Source of the DNA: Thermoproteota archaeon
GTDB taxonomy: Archaea; Korarchaeota; Korarchaeia; Korarchaeales; Korarchaeaceae
Reading direction: 5' to 3'
NCBI GenBank assembly: GCA_027492205.1
Contig: JAOZFN010000006.1
Span: forward strand, 7,369-71,368
Length of the DNA stretch: 64,000 nt
Shown here: piece by piece, positions 60,196 through 64,000 of the stretch
Layout: each line of letters begins with the position of its first letter
Numbering within the stretch: the first letter of the stretch is position 1
The notes under the pieces: generated by a model
What the model saw: the letters and a program-made list of their open reading frames with translations, nothing else
The model's database searches: none
What the model was told of the DNA's origin: nothing
Position numbers and translations under genes: made by a program

Positions 60196-62652
60196 ATGTG
60201 GGTTGCTTGCCGGCGGATGGCCGTCGGGCGGAAGTTAAGGTCACTCACCCTTGTCCTACTGCTTGTTGTAGGTTCCGTCCCCACCATTTACGCTCAGCAC
60301 GAAGCTTCGGACTCCGTGGAAGAGGCGCTTGAAAAATATCTCACATTTTTAACCGATAAAGTTCCTCTTTCATCCGATAATCCCGGATCTCCCATGGCTT
60401 TTTCGCCCAACGGAATAATTTATGTTGAATACTCCTTATACGGCTGGGAGCCTAACCTGATGGTCAATGCAATGGCTCTAGAGACCTTCAGTCTGTTACT
60501 CCTTTATGCAAAGCCCCTTGGCATGGAGGGCGAGAGTAAAAGGCTTACTAAAGCTGAGAACTTTGGATCGGCCATAGCGGATTTTCTTCTCGGGAGTTCT
60601 GGCAGCTTATGGTCGGGAAGCGAGGGCATAATCGTTGATATAGACGTATCTTCCCGCGTACTGAGAGCTATTTTATGGAGCGTTAGAGCTAGGGTAGTAT
60701 CAACTGACGATAATAGACTTATTTCGAGCATATCATCACTCATAGCCTATCAGAGGCAGGATGGTGGTTGGCCAATTAATCCGGTTAACCCATCTGCTCA
60801 GTCTTATACGGAATCCAACGCTCTAGTGACCGCTCGCACCCTTACTGTGCTGGTCGAGGCTCATTCCTTAGGCCTGGGTGAGAGGATACCTGACTTGTCT
60901 ACGTCTATTGAGAAAGCTATTTCCTACCTAGAGGGAGGCGCCATTAGGTCAGGCGCTGAGGTTTACTGGAATGAGGTGACCTATAGGGGATTCACCAGGG
61001 ATCGCCTGCAAGTCACGGCCGAAGTGTCCGACGCCTTGGCCAAAGCGGCCCTTCAGGGATTTGAGGTGGATCAATCCATCCTGGCTGGCTCGGCCAAGTA
61101 CCTCATGTCCTACATGTCTATGTACCAGCCTGACTGGGACCTCGCAGTCCCGATCCTCCACACTCTGCTGAGGATGAGCAGCCTAGGGGTGGTAGACACG
61201 GAGGAGGTGAAAGTGCATGCGAGGCAGTACGTGGACGTGATCCTCGAGAAGCAGGATGACGAGACCGGGCTATGGTCGCCCCCTGGGTCCTTGGGAGACA
61301 TATTGACTTCTCTAGCGTTTTCCAGCGAGATCGCCAGGTTCCTGCTGGACTGGTCTAAGGTGAGCACGATAGACCTCCGGGTTGCGGCCTCCGGGCTTGG
61401 CTACTTCCCAGAATACGACCCCCCGAGGCTTGTGGAAGGCGGGGAGCTCAGGATATCTCTGGGCGTTGAGAACGGTGCACCCAGGTCCAGGACTTTCATC
61501 GTCGAGGTCAGGCTGCCTCCGGATCTCGAGCTCGTGTCCAACACCTCTAACCCCTTCGTCGTCGGCGCATACGGAAACGGCTCGTTCTCCATCAAGGTCA
61601 GGGCAGCAGGCGCCGTCGAGGGAGTGACGAACACGAGAGTTACGTTCTTACTCGAAGATCAGGCGGGCTACGTGCTTTACACTAGGCACTTCACCTTCGC
61701 GCTGGCCCGAGACGGGATGATAGAGATTCTGTCCAAGACGGTAAACCCTGGGAACGTTTCCCTCGGGGGCGTAGTCACGGTCACGGTGACCATACGGAAT
61801 AGGGGCGACCTACCTATCCAGGGCTGCGTCATAAGAGAGATTCTGGGAGATGGGTTCGAACTCCTGCCTCAGGGGGCCAATTACAGCGAGGTAGCCCAGG
61901 CGGCCACGATCGGCTACCCCTACCTCGGGTTCATCGAACCCGACCAGACCCTCTCCTACACCTACGTTGTGAGGGCGGCGGACGCCCCGCCCGGCACAAT
62001 ACTCCTCTCCAGGACCTCAATCGAGTATTCTGACGCGCTTGGTAACCCGAGGAACGTGACCAGGGAATCCTACGTGACAGTGAGGAGACCGATGGTCTCA
62101 ATGGAGCTGAACGCCACTGAGCTGGCAATAGAGTGGGGGAAGACGAGGGCATTCACCGTCACGCTGACGAACGACGGAAACGCGGAGAGTAAAGAGGTTG
62201 TGGTAGTCGCCACGGGAAACCCCAAGGTCTCCATATCTGTGCTGACCGAGTCCTCCTCTAACGCAACGGTGACGGCCCCGTCCGAGAGGGAGAGGAGAAT
62301 AAAGCTGGGACCACTGGAGCCAGGGGGCTCGTTCACCTTCACGGTGATCGCCAGAGCTGGCTCATTCTATCTATCTCCCAAGCAGGGCGATATCATCTCC
62401 CTGAGCATGAGGTACTCGGACCCGGGCGGGCAGGTCTTCAAAGGGTTCTCGGACGGAGCCGTGGTCGAGGTCACGGTGCTGATGTCCGCTAAGTTCAAGG
62501 TCATCTTTGCAGCCGTCGCCCTGCTGGCGATCACGCTCTTGACGGTGAGGGTGATCAGCTGGAGGCGGGCCAGGGCGCGACATAGGAGGAGACGTTATCC
62601 GACAAGGAGGAGGCCAGCCAGGAGGTCTACCAGGAGGATTCGCAGGATATGA
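60196..62652 (+). CDS. large surface protein: alpha/alpha-toroid-like domain, beta repeats, membrane anchor, Arg-rich tail
   Basis: 818 residues. ATG 60196 or 60217 precedes a signal peptide (SLTLVLLLVVGSVPTIYA). Residues about 60-400 are helical with QRQDGGWPINP, a motif of prenyltransferase/squalene-cyclase-type toroids, here without visible cyclase Asp motifs. Residues about 400-745 are beta-rich with three repeats resembling DUF11/CARDB adhesive domains (VTVTVTIRNRGDLPIQ, FTVTLTNDGNAESKEV). A membrane segment (about 758-780) is followed by a tail of about 35 residues with 20 or so arginines. The first ~750 bp are AT-rich, unlike the rest. Function unknown; probably adhesion or envelope. 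Confidence 0.75.
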   Translation: MWVACRRMAVGRKLRSLTLVLLLVVGSVPTIYAQHEASDSVEEALEKYLTFLTDKVPLSSDNPGSPMAFSPNGIIYVEYSLYGWEPNLMVNAMALETFSLLLLYAKPLGMEGESKRLTKAENFGSAIADFLLGSSGSLWSGSEGIIVDIDVSSRVLRAILWSVRARVVSTDDNRLISSISSLIAYQRQDGGWPINPVNPSAQSYTESNALVTARTLTVLVEAHSLGLGERIPDLSTSIEKAISYLEGGAIRSGAEVYWNEVTYRGFTRDRLQVTAEVSDALAKAALQGFEVDQSILAGSAKYLMSYMSMYQPDWDLAVPILHTLLRMSSLGVVDTEEVKVHARQYVDVILEKQDDETGLWSPPGSLGDILTSLAFSSEIARFLLDWSKVSTIDLRVAASGLGYFPEYDPPRLVEGGELRISLGVENGAPRSRTFIVEVRLPPDLELVSNTSNPFVVGAYGNGSFSIKVRAAGAVEGVTNTRVTFLLEDQAGYVLYTRHFTFALARDGMIEILSKTVNPGNVSLGGVVTVTVTIRNRGDLPIQGCVIREILGDGFELLPQGANYSEVAQAATIGYPYLGFIEPDQTLSYTYVVRAADAPPGTILLSRTSIEYSDALGNPRNVTRESYVTVRRPMVSMELNATELAIEWGKTRAFTVTLTNDGNAESKEVVVVATGNPKVSISVLTESSSNATVTAPSERERRIKLGPLEPGGSFTFTVIARAGSFYLSPKQGDIISLSMRYSDPGGQVFKGFSDGAVVEVTVLMSAKFKVIFAAVALLAITLLTVRVISWRRARARHRRRRYPTRRRPARRSTRRIRRI

Positions 62653-62705
62653 GGAGGCGTCTCTTGCAATGGCCCACCGTCGACGTTCTGATTCGGGAGG
62701 TCGTC

Positions 62706-63347
62706 ATGATGTCGAAGAGTCGTTCCAGGTTTGATGCCCGCGTGGGGGCTCTTCTCGCGGCGGTGATACTAGGGGCCGTCGGGGCAACGTACGCCTATTT
62801 GGCCTTCGTCTCCTCGAGGACGAGCGTTCCGTTCTCGATGGTCCTCATATTCGATCCGCAAATAGCGGCCAATCACGTGGAGCTCTACTCTAAGATATCC
62901 TACTCCCTCTCTGTCGTAGCCAACGTCATGACCGCCGGGGCCTTCGGTAACACCTCGCACCTGATCGTACTCGAGCTGAACAGGATGGCCGAAGCCCCAC
63001 GAACCAACTCGTCGTTTCTCGTCGTCAGAGGCCCTGAGGGCTGGCACCTGGAATCTGGCATCTACGTCATTAGAGAGAATTCAACCGTCGTCGTGGCCGG
63101 GAGAAGCGAAGAGGACTTGGCCATGGCGTTTGACAGGCTCCTCCTTTGTCTAACCGGAAAGTACGCGATAGATGTTGACCCCATTGGCCAGTACCTCGTG
63201 GTTGAGGTTCCCGGGAAGGGTCACAAGGTTGGCATACCGTGGTTGAGCGGGCGCCGGATCAACGAGGTACTCGGGGTCCCCGTCTTCGGCGGGACCGAGC
63301 AAGACGCCGCGCGCACCCTCCTGGACGGCCTGGTGGTCAACGGCTGA
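62706..63347 (+). CDS. bitopic membrane protein of unknown function
   Basis: About 213 residues from the ATG at 62706 (the track starts at 62649, overlapping the previous gene). An N-terminal membrane segment (VGALLAAVILGAVGATYAYLAFV) is preceded by a basic start. The following domain has sequons (NTS, NSS, NST) and probably faces outside. GGGAGGT stands before the ATG. I recognise no family. It follows the 818-residue surface protein, so the two may act together. Its stop is adjacent to the 3' end of the opposite-strand tRNA-Arg. Confidence 0.65.
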   Translation: MMSKSRSRFDARVGALLAAVILGAVGATYAYLAFVSSRTSVPFSMVLIFDPQIAANHVELYSKISYSLSVVANVMTAGAFGNTSHLIVLELNRMAEAPRTNSSFLVVRGPEGWHLESGIYVIRENSTVVVAGRSEEDLAMAFDRLLLCLTGKYAIDVDPIGQYLVVEVPGKGHKVGIPWLSGRRINEVLGVPVFGGTEQDAARTLLDGLVVNG

Positions 63348-63425
63348 TGGCGGGCCCGGGGGGACTCGAACCCCCGACCTGCGGCTTAGAAGGCCGCCGC
63401 TCTATCCTTGCTGAGCTACGGGCCC
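63348..63425 (-). tRNA. tRNA-Arg (anticodon TCT), CCA encoded
   Basis: Minus strand: acceptor GGGCCCG/CGGGCCC, D arm GCTC...GAGC, anticodon stem GCGGC/GCCGC around CTTCTAA with anticodon TCT (AGA decoding), and T arm GGGGG-TTCGAGT-CCCCC. Discriminator G, with encoded CCA at 63348-63350, immediately next to the stop of the preceding gene. No intron. Confidence 0.95.
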
Positions 63426-63447
63426 TACGTCTCTGGCCGAAGTCTGG

Positions 63448-63457
63448 AAATTAATAG
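63448..63457. promoter_or_regulatory. shared TATA-like element (tRNA-Arg / 63493 gene)
   Basis: AAATTAATAG is about 27 bp from the tRNA-Arg 5' end (minus) and about 41 bp from the ATG at 63493 (plus), the only AT-rich site in the gap. Confidence 0.55.
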
Positions 63458-63476
63458 TTGACCAAGGCGCAGGGCC

Positions 63477-63490
63477 GGAGGGTGGCCTCC
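63477..63490 (+). promoter_or_regulatory. hairpin containing the RBS of the 63493 gene
   Basis: GGAGG (63477-63481) could pair with CCTCC (63486-63490) around a GTGG loop, which would hide the Shine-Dalgarno sequence just before the ATG. Short, so chance is possible. Confidence 0.35.
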
Positions 63491-63492
63491 AT

Positions 63493-64000
63493 ATGGGAAA
63501 TCCTAGAGCTAGTGCGCTTGCGGCGCTAATCGTGTTGACGCTCTTCACGCCTGCACAGGCATTTAGTCCCGTTATGCCCGTCTGCGCGGCCACCAAGACG
63601 TACGACTGGTTGGACATAGAGCTAGCCAACAACAGCGAGATGATGGTTGGACCCTTCAGGATAGTTGCCCACGTCTCGGCTGGCGTCGTCAACATCTACA
63701 TGCTTGAGATCTGGAAGGAACAGGAAGTCTGTGGAATATTTCAAGCCTCAAACCAGCAGGAGGAGGTGAAGGGAGTTGTAAAGGCCTACTGCAGAGGGGG
63801 AGGTCCCGCGGTATTCGAGATCCACCTCTACGGTACGGAGTCCACGACGGCGGAAGGAGGAAAGGTGAAGTTTGATGTAAAGAACAGCGTCTACTCACCA
63901 GAGACGAGGCTCACACTTCACCCAGTCACCCCGACTCAGCTGGTCTTCAACCAGACCTCGACAGTCGTGGACTTGACGGTCACGGTGCTGAATGAGGGGA
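63493..64000 (+). CDS. secreted surface protein (partial, C-terminus off window)
   Basis: The frame from ATG 63493 stays open to the window end (169 codons), so the track omits it. A signal peptide is visible (SALAALIVLTLFTPAQA), followed by a beta-rich segment with sequons (NNS, NQT). The last visible part, LVFNQTSTVVDLTVTVLNEG, resembles the start of a CARDB/DUF11-like beta domain such as those in the 60196 gene. No family is recognised. It continues the run of envelope genes from 57 kb. Confidence 0.75.
   Translation, partial: MGNPRASALAALIVLTLFTPAQAFSPVMPVCAATKTYDWLDIELANNSEMMVGPFRIVAHVSAGVVNIYMLEIWKEQEVCGIFQASNQQEEVKGVVKAYCRGGGPAVFEIHLYGTESTTAEGGKVKFDVKNSVYSPETRLTLHPVTPTQLVFNQTSTVVDLTVTVLNEG

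Noticed and set aside
18181-63425. tRNA introns or integrated elements at the three tRNA genes
   Set aside because: All have normal 7-nt anticodon loops, and no integrase or duplicated 3' tRNA fragment was seen.
1-64000. CRISPR arrays, insertion sequences, toxin-antitoxin or phage genes
   Set aside because: No regularly spaced repeats, transposase motifs or defence gene clusters were found on reading the translations and intergenic sequence.

Overview
The window is a dense archaeal chromosome segment, about 60% GC by eye. It has little intergenic DNA, and GTG and TTG starts are common. Translation, RNA processing, transcription and replication genes are all archaeal in type. Three features together argue against Crenarchaeota proper and against a typical euryarchaeon: an unsplit RNA polymerase subunit A (1318 aa), an unsplit subunit B (1143 aa), and the large subunit of DNA polymerase D, alongside Elf1, S30e and a TFE-beta/RPC34-type iron-sulfur module. 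I infer an uncultured, probably thermophilic lineage of the TACK/Korarchaeota/Asgard neighbourhood (thermosome, DGGGP synthase, type II GAPDH) and cannot place it further. No mobile element, CRISPR array, rRNA, intein or integrated element was seen.

Layout. 1-4.9 kb (minus): a VWA/MoxR pair, deoC, cmk, then kae1/tsaD and the YrdC-domain gene (t6A synthesis). 4.9-6.2 kb (plus): methionine aminopeptidase and Hjc. 6.2-13.2 kb: tRNA-splicing endonuclease, a Gfo/Idh oxidoreductase, UbiA-type DGGGP synthase, three consecutive CBS-domain genes, and RqcH. 13.3-18.3 kb (plus): an unknown membrane protein, archease, the ribosomal block L3-L4-L23-L2-S19 (which stops after S19) and tRNA-Ser. 18.3-25.5 kb: S10 and EF-1A, an unknown membrane protein, GAPDH-PGK-MTA phosphorylase, and thermosome. 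25.5-28.7 kb (minus): a polytopic membrane protein with two bitopic relatives of each other. 28.7-37.1 kb: S8e, Gar1, an iron-sulfur mini-protein, Trm1, an NTPase, fibrillarin, Nop5, S30e, a DUF460-type protein, a surface protein and LSm. 37.2-46.9 kb (minus): rpoH-rpoB-rpoA-L30e-nusA-S12-S7. 47.0-56.8 kb: an orphan porG, elf1, and a long plus-strand replication/translation run, PolD-L, OB-fold protein, PCNA, PriL, PriS, GINS, L44e, S27e, aIF2-alpha, Nop10. 56.8-64 kb: tRNA-Thr, an S-layer-like protein, a large membrane-anchored surface protein, a bitopic protein, tRNA-Arg, and a truncated secreted protein.

Genes too short, non-canonical or truncated for the supplied ORF track were recovered by reading: rps30e (33264-33431, minus), nop10 (56633-56761), the 5' half of gar1 (29140-29466, probable CTG start), the VWA gene (1-959, minus) and the secreted protein open at the right edge (63493-64000).

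Regulatory architecture. Many genes have a TATA-like element about 26-35 bp before the start codon, implying leaderless or very short-leader transcripts. At eight divergent junctions, with a weaker ninth candidate, one AT-rich, often palindromic element sits between the two starts and is placed to serve both. The S-layer gene instead has a leader of about 50-65 nt with a nested hairpin abutting the Shine-Dalgarno sequence. The following surface gene has a 10-bp inverted repeat bracketing a TATA-like sequence, and the DNA from about 59.3 to 60.95 kb is distinctly AT-rich, crossing two coding regions.
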